NCBI GenBank assembly: GCA_020466095.1
Contig: CM035807.1
Location: 22,562,198-22,626,197 of the forward strand
Length of the DNA: 64,000 nucleotides
Origin: Chlorops oryzae
Lineage: Eukaryota; Arthropoda; Insecta; Diptera; Chloropidae
Direction: 5' to 3'
The notes below the pieces were generated by a model, which did not search any database, had not been told where the DNA came from, and saw only the letters and a list, made by a program, of their open reading frames with translations. Numbering within the stretch: the stretch's first letter is position 1; each line of letters begins with the position of its first letter. This document shows positions 32,426 through 43,600 of the stretch, in pieces. The position numbers and the translations under genes were made by a program.

Positions 32426-33769
32426 AGCTCTAGCGGACATGGCCATGTTTCGTCACGACGCCACCCGTGACTCATCAGCGCCTTTGGAGTGCATAAGTGT
32501 TTGAAAATTCAAACACCTTATAGGTGAAACTTTTTACAAAGTTTCTGAGAATTATACGCATTAGATGTGAAGCGAATGGTTTTTTAGGGAACGTTAACCT
32601 TCGGCTAACAAATTTTTGTTTATTTACTTTCAAGAAATCCGGAATTTATACTCCCAAGCTCTTGCGCAACGATTACGAACAAGATGATCATTGATATTTT
32701 TCGCATTTTTTTTTTATTATTATTTAGTTCTCATTTGTTTTAAGAAAACATCATACTTCGAGAATTGGACACCCTTTTAAAGAGGCTGAAGACTTTTTTG
32801 TTTTAAATATTGTTTCCGTTACTTGAAGAGCATATCTAACAAGCACCTCCAACGAACAATTTACTACAGTCATTGGTAGTCTGAAGAAGAAAGAGAGACT
32901 TGAAATTGATTGCAATTGAACTTTGGGCAAAGCATCTCGATAAGGGGTTTTGACAGATTAAATAAATCAGTAATCAATTCGATGATAAGAAACTCTGAGC
33001 GAACTCTAAAACCAGCTCCCGTTTGATTTTTACCAATTAGACGTCATCAAACTCTTGCTTCTAATAATTACCGCCCGTTCCAGATTAGCTCTTGCTCTTG
33101 TCACTCAAACCCTTGCATAAAAGAGACTTAATAGAATACACTCATGTATTAAGCTTATTAAACACAGCAAAACGAGAAAGACGAGAGAGAACAAAAAACA
33201 ATTAGAGTATTAATTTAGATCATTAATTCTAAAACTCGTCTTTTTACTTTCTTTCAAGACTAGAAGCATTTTTTTTTTCAAACAAAATTTTTAATAAAAA
33301 AAAGGAAAGTATAATTGTGTATGTTTACCTTCTTATGGAATGTTAAAAAGTCTTAAGTGCTAAAATGATACAAACATAGGATGGAATAGGTCTACTTTTT
33401 GAGCTTAAATGAAATCCAAAAACGACAAAAAATTTTCCCGATATTTTTTAAACAAAATTTGCATAAAATCCCATTCAAGCGACACGTCTTTCTTTTTCAC
33501 TTCAAAAAGGATGAATGACTAAACAGAAATAGCAAACATTGATGTACATACATTAAATACATTATCAGTCATCTTAATGAATTTTTTTAATTTTTGAATT
33601 TTTTGCTTTTGGAAAATCTTTCCGAAAATCTCCGCACATATTCTTGCGTAAATAAATAATAATCTTTTCAGTAGGTATTTGCAAAGTCAATTTCCGAAGC
33701 GCTATTCAGTTAGAAAAATTGAATTGCTGGTCGATAAATGTAAAAATTAAATTAATTTAGAGCATATAA
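32426..33769. other. Intergenic, no gene recognised
   Basis: AT-rich DNA without a convincing ORF, repeat or RNA gene. Confidence 0.5.
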
Positions 33770-33771
33770 TA

Positions 33772-33888
33772 GTGGTATTCAAGCAACAGTGCAAACGCAG
33801 TGTGCAATATTTGCACTTGTCAAATTGCGTACAAAAAAAGCAGTGCAAATATTGCACACTGCGATTTGCACTGTTGCTTGAATGCCAC
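33772..33888. mobile_element. 117-bp foldback MITE
   Basis: Nearly perfect inverted arms of about 47 nt (GTGGTATTCAAGCAACAGTG ... and its complement) around a loop of about 22 nt, flanked by TA on both sides (33770-33771, 33889-33890). Confidence 0.75.
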
Positions 33889-33969
33889 TAATATTTGTAT
33901 ATAATTGGGCCTAAAGCTATTTAGATTCGAGTAGAAAAATATAAATTCTGATTACAAAATATTATGAAA

Positions 33970-34700
33970 CTAGGCAACAAAAGGAACTTCGGCACTATTG
34001 TTTAAAACAATTTGTGCTGGCTGTTGTGCTGGAATGACGTTCTCATGCTCCTGAACTTGTTCAATTATAACATGTTGATTATTATCAACAGCCACATCAT
34101 CGACAGCGACTTCATCATCGACAGATGTTTCATTATCGATTAGCGCAGCCAAACGATTGTCAGACAAAATAGCTTCTTCTGTGTCATTAACGATACCAAC
34201 TGCAGCATTAAATATATCTTCGGGCACATTTGTAGTTGTTGCCGGTTCTGCTGCTTCTCCATTTACAGTTAGACACTCATCGCTTTCCGCTTTGCCATTC
34301 GATTGGTGTGTGTGTGCTTTTACCTCATTCAATACTTTTTCGCCAACTTTCGGATCTATTTCCGAAATTTTCTCCTGAAGCTTCTCCTTAAATTCAAACG
34401 GCCACTTGCAGCTCCATTCACGGAATAATTTAATCTAAAACAAAACAGATCATGAAAATGATTTTAAACTTAAAAATATTAACAACTTACGCGACACTGA
34501 AATAAACTCATTGGCTTCGACTCATTGACTTCAACATTGCTGAATGAATTAGAAAGTCCATTCATATAAACATTAGATTCATTATGCAAAAGGTATTCCA
34601 CGGCAATTGGAACGAAATCTTCGCGTTGTAGTTCACTAAATTCTTTAAACCACATAACAATATAGCGAAATTCCCTCTCTTTTGATAGCGATGGAGCCAT
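33970..34700 (-). CDS. C14orf119/DUF4508-type protein
   Basis: Exon 1 34700-34491 (70 codons), exon 2 34434-33970; the intron has a GTAAGT donor and TTTTAG acceptor. 224 aa. Residues 1-95 fit the DUF4508 pattern: IVMWFKEFSELQREDF near the start and SLFQCRIKLFREWSCKW across the splice junction, a WF..W/QR..F plus SLF.C...LF..W arrangement as in vertebrate C14orf119. The rest, about 130 residues, is an acidic, low-complexity tail (VDDEVAVDDVAVDN, VIIEQVQEHE) with no known domain, longer than I expect for the family. Function of the family is unknown. The start was chosen because MAPSLSKERE leads straight into the conserved block and there is a stop-rich AT region upstream. Confidence 0.8.
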
Positions 34701-35616
34701 TTTTTCAAATTTAAATATTTCTTCCGCAGTATTCGATTTCTCTGAAGACTTTACTTTCTCGAATGGCTTAGATTTTCACAATATATCTGCGTTGGACTCT
34801 CCTATTGCATCCATACATATACATATATATTTACATATATATGAAACTAGAATTTTTAAGCCAAGCTCGTTTCCTATTGCTTCTCTGTTTTTGTTATTCT
34901 CTTTTTTTTTTTCGATACAAAAGCAATTCACTACGAAGAAGCAATAAAAAGCAACTGCGACAAATGTGACGCATGCGACACATTATGATCTATCGCGTCG
35001 TTATAAATGTGACAGCGATTAATTCTATTGATTTCGTTGCCTGTACGCTATTTACACGTTAAGACATTTCGATAATGAAACAAATTTTCGTTGGCAAGGG
35101 AGGCAGGGGGAAGAGAGAAAAACGCTACGATAATTTTCGCTCATTTTCAATTTCGATGATTTGTTGCAAATTAACAAGTTTATCGCTGGTAAATCTTTTG
35201 AATTGTGTAGTTGTTTTTAAACAATCGATTACGTAGTCAGGTGGTGAGGAATTCGTTATGGATATGAATCCGTTCAGGTTGGTTGCTGGCGAGAAGCGCG
35301 ACATTGTTCATTTATATAATTTTGTGCTCACAATATATAAATGACCATCCCATGCGGTGATCGAACCAATTGTCTCAATCAAACTACAATCAAAATTTTT
35401 AGCAAAAAAGATGTGCAAATCATTCAAGGGCACCAACGTATTTCATCGAAAACTTTTGAGCAGGACAATGTGGTGCTTTAATATTTTGCAAGGCATCCAT
35501 CATTACATAGTATATAGCAAAGTCGTCCCTCTGTGTGTCTGTATGCTTAGATTTTTAAAATTACACGACTGAATTAGTTCTTTACATACGATATATATAT
35601 ATATATATTACTTCGT
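34701..35616. other. Intergenic, no gene recognised
   Basis: Upstream region of the DUF4508 gene with TATATACATATAT runs (34810-34850). A short open stretch near 35257-35344 (MDMNPFRLVAGEKRD...) is not supported by any neighbour or splice context. Confidence 0.4.
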
Positions 35617-35798
35617 GCTGTAATACACGAGAGTTTTTTAACGCGCATTTCTTCACTCGCGTGTCGAGTTAGTAGGACGGCGGGGTAGAGCTGCCCTTGC
35701 ATGTGTACCTGCCCCGCTTACATCTCTACACCGCTGTCATACAAACTCGACACGCGAGTGACGAAACGGGCGTTAAAAAACGCCTCGTGTATAATAGC
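35617..35798. mobile_element. Foldback element, about 180 bp
   Basis: Inverted arms of about 65 nt containing TACACGAG, GTTTTTTAACG, and CACTCGCGTGTCGAGTT around a short GC-rich loop (TAGAGCTGCCC). A few mismatches between arms; no target duplication seen. Confidence 0.65.
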
Positions 35799-35799
35799 T

Positions 35800-36585
35800 C
35801 TTCGATGGTCAAAAGAATAAAGCGAACCCGACACGGTATTGAATTCAGTAAAGGTACTTTTAGACGATTTTTTTTTCCATGTCTAAGGTCAAAATGTTCT
35901 TATTAAAAGTTGAACATGGCATCAAAAAGCAACCAATGCTTTGCATAGGTTCTTTCCAATGTATGTAAACACAAAAAAATAGAACGCGCGTTCTAATTTC
36001 ACATGTTTACATATGGGGGAAATGGACGGATCAATTTGACAGTACACATGCAAAAAACATATCGTCTAAAAGTACCTTCAGCAAACAATAGGTCTGTTCC
36101 CGTACTCAGAAACTGCCCAAAAATGCCCTTTATTTGAAAACTGTATGAAAATTTGGCAAATTGGGCAGTATTTGAGCTGTTCCGTGCAGTACGTGAACAG
36201 ACCTAATATGTACGCGTTCAGTGTGTTTTCGCCAACACGTTACTGATGTTACCCATTCAGTATGAAAAATCAAAACGATTTGGATTTTGCTTACTGAATC
36301 GCTTCCCTCATTGTGAGTCGCATAGACATCTATTTCCAGAGTCAGATGTATGAATCATGTTTCGAAAAGATCTCATTTGGATGCATGAGAAAGAAAGAGA
36401 AACATTGATTGCTCCCGAACATTTAACAACAAACCGTCTCTTCTTTTCGCACGTCTTCCTCCATTTACTTAATTGTTTCAAAACATTGTTCGTGTGTCTG
36501 GCTCTCGAGTATTTCACTCATGCACATATATATAGGATTGCTTACTGAATTCAGTACCGTGCCGGGTCCGCTTAAGAGCATCGAA
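35800..36585. mobile_element. Candidate 0.8-kb TIR element upstream of RanBP3
   Basis: Imperfect inverted repeats of about 45 bp: left 35803-35851 (CCCGACACGGTATTGAATTC) and right 36540-36584 (GAATTCAGTACCGTGCCGGG). It encloses the 228-bp MITE. The right arm ends about 95 bp before the RanBP3 start codon. No transposase is readable. Confidence 0.55.
35851..36078. mobile_element. Intact AAGGTACTTT MITE, 228 bp
   Basis: Perfect ends AAGGTACTTTTAGACGAT and its complement. Homologous to the interrupted copy in E1 (10802-10969 plus 12893-12964) and to remnants in the E2 and E3 promoters. No clear target duplication. Confidence 0.82.
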
Positions 36586-36679
36586 ATTATCGTTTGTTTC
36601 CCAGCTCTAATTCAATTCATTTCGTGCAATTCCTTGGTTTTCGCGAAGATCTGGAGAAGCTTGTGTAGCAAATAAAAAA

Positions 36680-38350
36680 ATGTCGGAAATAAGTGGTAAG
36701 CGCATTGACTAATACAAAACCATCGAAAAGGGACACTCCGAAAGCAATCCGTGAAAGTGCAGATCTAACTGAGCAACTTTTTTTCCAGATTCCAATTCGG
36801 AGAACAATTTGACAATAAGAGCGGGAGCAGGAGTTTTGCGGCCGTCCGTGCTCGGTTCCAGACTCAGCCAAACAAATAATGCTTCTTTCGGAACGGCTTC
36901 CTCGTTACTTGAAACGAAGGAAACAGAGCAAACGATAAATTGGGTGATTGCAAAAAAAATTTGAATTTTTTCAATTTTCAATTTCAAATTTCAAATTTAC
37001 TTAAAGGCAACAAATGACGATGAGGAAGATGGTAATAGTGAAGCCGTTGCTAGTTCAACCGCATCCAATAACAACAATAAGGTTACTGAACAAAACGATG
37101 AGCCAGATGAGGTTTTTGCTTCGATTTTCCATATTTTCGTAATAATGATTATTGTTTTTACAGCGCCCGGATCCTTTGAGCTTGCTTCGCAGAAATGGCA
37201 TGGAGCGTTCTAATTTATTTGCTGCCGCTAAGAGTTCAATTCCAAGAGTTGAAAGTTCTGGCTTTGTTTTCGGTCAGAATGTGCATGAGCGCGTTGTTGG
37301 AGTAGGTGTAAACAATTTTTAAATAGTGGGAGTAGAGAATCCGGTTTAAGGTTTCATGTTTCATGTTTATTTGCAGGAGAACGTCCGGCCTGATAGCAGC
37401 TCGAAAACTCAAACGGCTGACTCGACGTCGGGAGAATTGCTCTTCTCGAGTGTTATACAAAACGCAACGAAATCAACTGATGGCGAAGAGGCAAGCGGAA
37501 CTGCTGAAGCTTCTTCGAGCGATGTTGTTACAACACAAGAGAACGAAACGAAAAGCCTTACGGAAGTCGCGCGGGAGTACGAGGAGAGTCGTGCACAAAA
37601 ACGTAAATACGAGGAGGTTGAAACATTTACCGGCGAGGAGGACGAAGTGAACATCATTGATGTAGGTTGCCGCTCTTTACTTTCTTTCACCTTACCTTTT
37701 ATCTTGTGATTTATTATTTTTTTTTTTTTTTTTGCAACTTGAATACTTTTCATTGCAGATAAGTTGCAAACTCTTCGCTTTTGTGAACAGCAATTGGGAG
37801 GAGCGTGGGCGTGGTAGTCTACGTTTGAATGATTCGAAAACAGAGCAAGGTTGTTCACGCGTTGTCTTCCGTACATCTGGTAATTTACGTTTGCTTTTGA
37901 ACACAAAGGTAAGACTTTTCCGATACTAATTTTGTACTTGTTCAATAAGGCAATGACTCAATGCAGGTTTGGGCTGGTATGGTAGCTGAGCGTCCCAGCC
38001 AGAAGTCTTTACGTCTAACTGCCATGGATAATACGGGCAAAATAAAGGTATTTCTAGCGCAAGCGAGACCCGTTGAGATCAGTCTGCTGCATAAGGCCCT
38101 CGTACAGCGCATTGATTTGCGGAAAGCAACACATCCTGGCGAGTGTTGCGTGGTCTCCAATAACGGCAGTCACGAGGAGGAACAGAGTTCAAATAAGAAC
38201 GGTGCCGTCTCTAGCACTGATAATTTGGATAGCGAAACTTCGCAGCAGGATAAACTGGAAATCCCAAACACAAGCGAATCCGAACATGATGTATCTTCAG
38301 AACCGAGTCCAAAAAAGGCGTCTGTTGTCGACGCGGAGGCAATTAATTAA
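36680..38350 (+). CDS. RanBP3: Ran-binding protein 3
   Basis: Cofactor of CRM1/exportin-mediated nuclear export that binds Ran through a Ran-binding domain. Coding exons: 36680-36695, 36789-36943, 37007-37111, 37164-37301, 37377-37661, 37759-37908, 37967-38350; 410 aa, all GT-AG, and every exon boundary after exon 2 falls in phase 0. Diagnostic features: a SGFVFGQNVHERVV block (about residue 126), then EEDEVNIIDISCKLFAF, ERGRGSLRLND, GNLRLLLNTKVWAGM and SLRLTAMDN of the Ran-binding domain (about residues 225-330). The C-terminus is serine- and acid-rich. Shorter than the human protein (about 567 aa), with a reduced N-terminus. AATAAA at 38395-38400 is a good poly(A) signal. The GGGTGATT donor of exon 2 is weak but gives the only continuous frame. 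Confidence 0.93.
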
Positions 38351-38394
38351 TATATGAAGATAATTTAGTTATTTAAGGCTGATAATCAATTATC

Positions 38395-38400
38395 AATAAA
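38395..38400 (+). terminator. Poly(A) signal of RanBP3
   Basis: AATAAA 45 bp after the stop codon. Confidence 0.6.
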
Positions 38401-39732
38401 TCAAAGTAAATTGTTTTTAATTTTTTCCTCTTTTTTTTTTTTTTTGTTTAATTGTTTAAAGAGTTCATGTTAAACTTGGTTCTGATTGATTTCGATTTTG
38501 ATTTGTATTTTAGAGAATATGAATTTATGTTTAGGTCTTAAAGTATATTTTTCTTAATGAAGTTAATTAGAAAACAAAAACTTGTATGAACTTGTACGAA
38601 GTCGAAAATATGAAAATTTAAGTCTACATCTAAATTTCGGATAAATTTTGCAACGAAAATATGAAAATCCATGTAATTAACTCCTCCGGTTCCTAGTTCG
38701 AAGATCACAAATACGAAGACGTTGAATACGCTCCATGCTGCGCAATAAAATCGAAGGAAAATTTGCAGTGTTAATTCAAAACCACTTGTTTCAATCTAAT
38801 TAATATTTGTATATCTTAATGAATAAATTTGCATGAAAAAATAAGAAAGTTGTTTAAAATTTTTTTATGCAATTCGACATCATAATAGGCCTATTATGAT
38901 GTCGATTTTAAAATCATAATGAAGCATATTATGACACTAGATTTGAGAAAGTATAAAAAAAAAATTTTAAAACAAACAAAAAGCATGGCATACTACCAGG
39001 GTTTGTAATGAATTTCAAAGCGTGCAATAATAAATTTCAAAATGCACGCATTTCAAAAAATACAAGGCAAAAATAAGCAGAGCATACTACGAAGTTGTAT
39101 AATAAAGAATTTCAAATTATGACTCTGTCAAATAAAAATAAAAATTTTCTTCACAAAAAAAAAAAAACGTTTTCTTAAATTTAGGTTAAAATCTAGTTGA
39201 AATGTTATTGCATAAAATATTGTTCGGCACTCGTGTCTAAATGAAGCTTTTTTCGCACTCGTGGTATTGTGAAACTCGGCTGCGCCTCGTTTTACAACAT
39301 TTACCACTCGTGCAAAAAAAAAAGCTTCATTTCGACACTTGTATCGAAAATATCTATTTTAAAATATAAGAAGTAAATTGAAGCTGAATATTAGAAAATA
39401 AAAAACAATGCTTGCATGTGCAAAACCCTTGAAATGTTCTAAATTTCTTCCGCACCCAGAGCATATGAGCTTGTTTTCATCACCATGATTCATCACATGT
39501 AAAATTTATCAAATCTTTTATCGGGTGATGCATTGTCGATTTCCAAAAAGCTGCAATACTCCCTTAAAACAATTTTTTTTTTTTCAAAAATCAATATAAA
39601 AAAACGCTTCCATAAAAAAATTTTCTAATATCAATGTCTAACTTTAAATGGGTTAATCCTTTATATATATATATTTTTCGGTTTTAAGTCTACAATCATT
39701 AATGGCTAGCGTGTCGTGTACTCAACCATGGT
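38401..39732. other. Intergenic with palindrome and hairpin
   Basis: No gene. Contains a perfect 32-bp palindrome at 38874-38905 (arm TCGACATCATAATAGG) and an imperfect hairpin at 39229-39342 whose arms share ATGAAGCTTTTTT and CACTCGTGGTA around CTCGGCTGCGCCTCG. Confidence 0.7.
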
Positions 39733-39815
39733 TGCATACAGTCTATGGGTAAGCCTCCATTATTCCATGCAGCTATTTGTGCATCATCCGAGAACAGTGT
39801 CAAAGGATCAACGCC
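39733..39815 (-). pseudogene. Dynein heavy chain exon fragment
   Basis: After an AG at 39817-39816 (acceptor-like) the minus strand reads GVDPLTLFSDDAQIAAWNN, then GGLPIDCM. This resembles the dynein heavy chain block (D)PL..LTDDA.IA.WNNEGLP.DRMS. The match stops after about 27 residues and the downstream frame has no dynein features, so this is probably an exon fragment or retro-fragment rather than a live gene. Confidence 0.45.
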
Positions 39816-40622
39816 CTCGGTAAGAGTGATGTGTGGCTGCGTGTGTGAAATAGAAAGTGGGCGAAAACTGTTAAGAGAGGAAATCGAAGAAAATGAATTT
39901 AGTTCCCATTTGGCGAGCATCAATTTTTTAAGCTGCAACTTTTCGCGATATCGACGCGTAATGCATCCAACATACGACAAGAAAGATGAAATAAACAAGA
40001 TATGCATCTCCAGGTAGTGTACTAATCTTTGCCTGTATGCTTTCCGACACGCGTCGTGGGATGTTCCATTAGCATTGAAGAAATAGTTGTAGAAGAACTT
40101 CCACTTTTTAGTTTTTTTTTTTTATTTAATCTCTCTGTTAAAAATTATATTCTCAAATATCTTACAATTTAAAACTTTAAAAAAAAAAATATACAAAAAA
40201 ATAATTATGAAAACATAATTTACACGATTTAGACTATAAAGTAAAATTCTTAAACACTATAGGGGAATTTTCGTAAATAATCCAAATCTATTGACTTTGG
40301 CATATTTTTTAAAAATATAGATTAATTGATTTGTGTTCCCTTTCTATACGGTTTTCTTTTGAAATGTAACGTAACGTGACATAACGTATTTATATGATCT
40401 TTTTACTGCACATATTGCACTTCAGGTCCATACGTAGTTCTCTTAGAATAGGAATTTTGTTTTTTTTTTTTTTAAATTTTTCTTAAACATTTAAACAACT
40501 TGAAGAATACAGTCTAAATACCGAGACTAAAATTCAATTTCATGGGTCTCTCTAACACCATCGATTGTGTGAAGCACGCCAGCGTTATAAATAAGTTCAG
40601 CTAAGTTTCTTAAAATTAAATT
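39816..40622. other. Probable 3' UTR/flank of Hmgcr
   Basis: AT-rich, no coding signal. Includes poly-T tracts at about 40115 and 40460. Confidence 0.4.
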
Positions 40623-43600
40623 TTAACTGATATTGCTGCATCCTGATATGGAAGCATTGAGCGTTGTCGGTTTACCATTGACTGCAACAGACGAACTGAA
40701 AGAGCAATCATAAAGATTTTTCTATCCACATATTCGATTTTTCGCAATTTAACTCACCGATTGTGACGCATATGACTCTTGACTAGATCGCTATTAACCA
40801 GCGCTGCCATTAAACTTAGCTCACCAGCCATGACGGTGGCGCAAACGATTTGAGCGAGTTTCTTTGCATTTTCGCTCGGATTCTTGGCATTTGCACCTCG
40901 CACGCCCAACATATCCAAGCAGGCACCTTGCCCTGGCAGGCCTGTGCCGCCACCAACTGTGCCAACTTCGAGCGATGGCATCGTACATGTCATATAAAGA
41001 TCGTCGCTGTTTTCACCCCAGCATTCCATGCCAGTTGAACAGTTACTTGACGTTACATTTTGTGCTGGATCTTGTCCTGTCGCAAGGAATACCGCTGTTA
41101 CCATATTCGCAGCGTGTGCGTTGTTCCCTAAAATAAAAAAAAAGTGAAGGAAATTTCATAGTAATTGAAAGTGATTGTCGGTGAATAAGTATTAATGGTC
41201 ATTGATGGTCATTGTGTTCGAATTTTATTAAGAAACCAAAAGCAACTACTGACCTCCTATACTTCCCGCCATCGCACTGCCCGACATATTTTTCAACTTG
41301 TTGCAATCGACCAGTGTTTTTGCATCTGTTTTGAGGACACTGCGAAGTGTTTGCGCTGATATGATGCACTCGGTGACTACACGCTTACCGCGTCCCTTGA
41401 TCCAATTTATAGCTGCGGGCTTTTTATCACAGCAGAAGTTGCCACTCAAAGAGATTATCTGCATATCGGGGAATTCCTCTTTGATGCACCTCAAAGCCAT
41501 TTCGGCGCCCTTCGAAACCATATTCATGCCCATCGCATCGCCGGTGAGGGCAACAAATCTGATATACAATTGTGGACCATCCATGGAGACATGACACTCC
41601 TTCAGGCGTCCAAATCGCGATGTTGAGTCGAACTCCGATTTGATGCGCATATAGTTGAGTTTCTTGCTAATCCAACGTTTCGCTTCGGCAGCTCGTGTTA
41701 CGCTCGAGAAGCGCACACACGGTGCTCTCGTCATTCCCACGTCCTCGACATACGATGTAACTCCACGCACCGAGAGTGCTTTGCAGCCTCGATTAGTTGA
41801 AGCGACCAGAGCACCCTCGGTTGTCGCCATCGGTACGAAATATTTATAGCCGTCGAGCAACAATGGACCGGCATAGCCAACCGGTATTGGAACGTAGCCC
41901 AAGACATTCTCGCAGCAGACATTCATCACATTGCGGTAGTCGAAATGCTCGTACGGAAGACAATCGAGTCGTTCGATGGGTACGTTGGCGCGTGCTGCAA
42001 TTATGCGACGTCGTATGCGCACACCGCGCTCCGGATTGTCGAGAACCGTTTCGATTTTATGCAACGGAATGTACTGTCCGCCAGCATTGACAATCGAAAT
42101 GATTTCCTCATCGGTCAATTGTGTTGGTCCACCACCGCATTCTTCGGATGTTGAGTTGAGAATGTCAAGACATTCTTCCAAACTGCGTGGTGTGCGGTTG
42201 CTATATTCTGCAAGTTCCATAGTGCGTTTTTCGATTGCTGGGATGAAACTGGTCACAAAATTGGTTTGTGTGGCTACGTCAACGAAATTTGGTTCGCCGA
42301 ACGTAAAGAGTGGAACTTTCGGCTTTGATATGTAGATATTCTTGGGCTGCGATTTTATAATTTCCCATGTCTGCGACTTCAACGAATCGTCGTATTCATT
42401 CTCTGTGGAGTATGCGTCTAGAGGATTTGTCTGAGAGGCTTTCGCAGCAATCGAGACAACCGTGGACTGACGCAGTTGATCGTGCAGCTCGTCACGATGT
42501 TCAAAGAATATGAATTTTACAACCAGCGCGAGGAGCAAAATCAGCAAGACAATCTGATCGGCACTCATCGTTAACCATCTAAATAAATAAGAAATAAAAG
42601 AAAATTAATGAATATTCAATAGAAAAGACATCGGCTGAGAGAATATGGCAACGCAAAAACACCAACCTGATGAGCATATCAGCAAGTTCGCCCGACTCTG
42701 TCCGATTATTGTTGACATGCAAATTCAATTTCGGCGTCAACGTCTTGTCCACCGTATCGTAGTCATTGTTGGAGAAGACAACACGACTGTAGATGTGCAC
42801 CACCATCAATCCAGTTGTCATAATAAGCTTGACACGCTGCACCACCGGATTGCTGTTCTGCTCCTCTTCGTTCAACGCTTTCAAAATCAGTGAGTCCTTG
42901 GCTTTCGATCGCACCATCGATATGTCCATTCCGCTGCGTGAGAGATCCAAGATCAGCGACAAGCAAGCCGGATAGAATGTCATGAAAACGATGTAGTTGA
43001 CCAGAACGGACAGAACGGCGAACGTGCAAAGCACCTCCAATCGTTGCACGCCGGACAGCGTTCCGACGCCAATCACGAGCGTCTCAACGATCGTGTCCAA
43101 TGATATCGCCGGACCGAGTATCTCGAGACCACGTGCAATGTTGTGCGTCACTTCGGCTTGATTTGTGCCGGCCAGCGCCAATTGCGCTAGAGTTCCTGAG
43201 TTCGAGAGGTCGATTAGGAGCAATAGGAAGAACAGAGCATCTCTGGAAATGAAGCAACGCAAATTTATGTTTACTTGTGGATGAAGTCATTTGGTTTTTT
43301 TTTTGTTTTGCTTTTTCTTTTTTTAACGGAAGATTGAACTGGAAACAGAGGCAAGTGAAACTTACTTTAAATCTGAAATATCGCTTCCGAGAAATTTGAT
43401 TATCGTCGTCGTAAATATAAAACTTGAAAACACTGTGAAAAGACCAGCAATTCCTGCAAATAGAAGAAAGTGATTTTTTTTTTTTTTGTTGTTTATTATT
43501 TTTATCAAGAGAAATTTCACAATTAATTATTAAGGGTGTTATAGTCTGTTGAGCGTAACAATAAGATAGGGGATATATTTTTTGTGGCAATTTAGACTGA

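Noticed and set aside
34157..34378. Plus-strand ORF over the DUF4508 gene
   Set aside because: Antisense shadow of the acidic tail exon.
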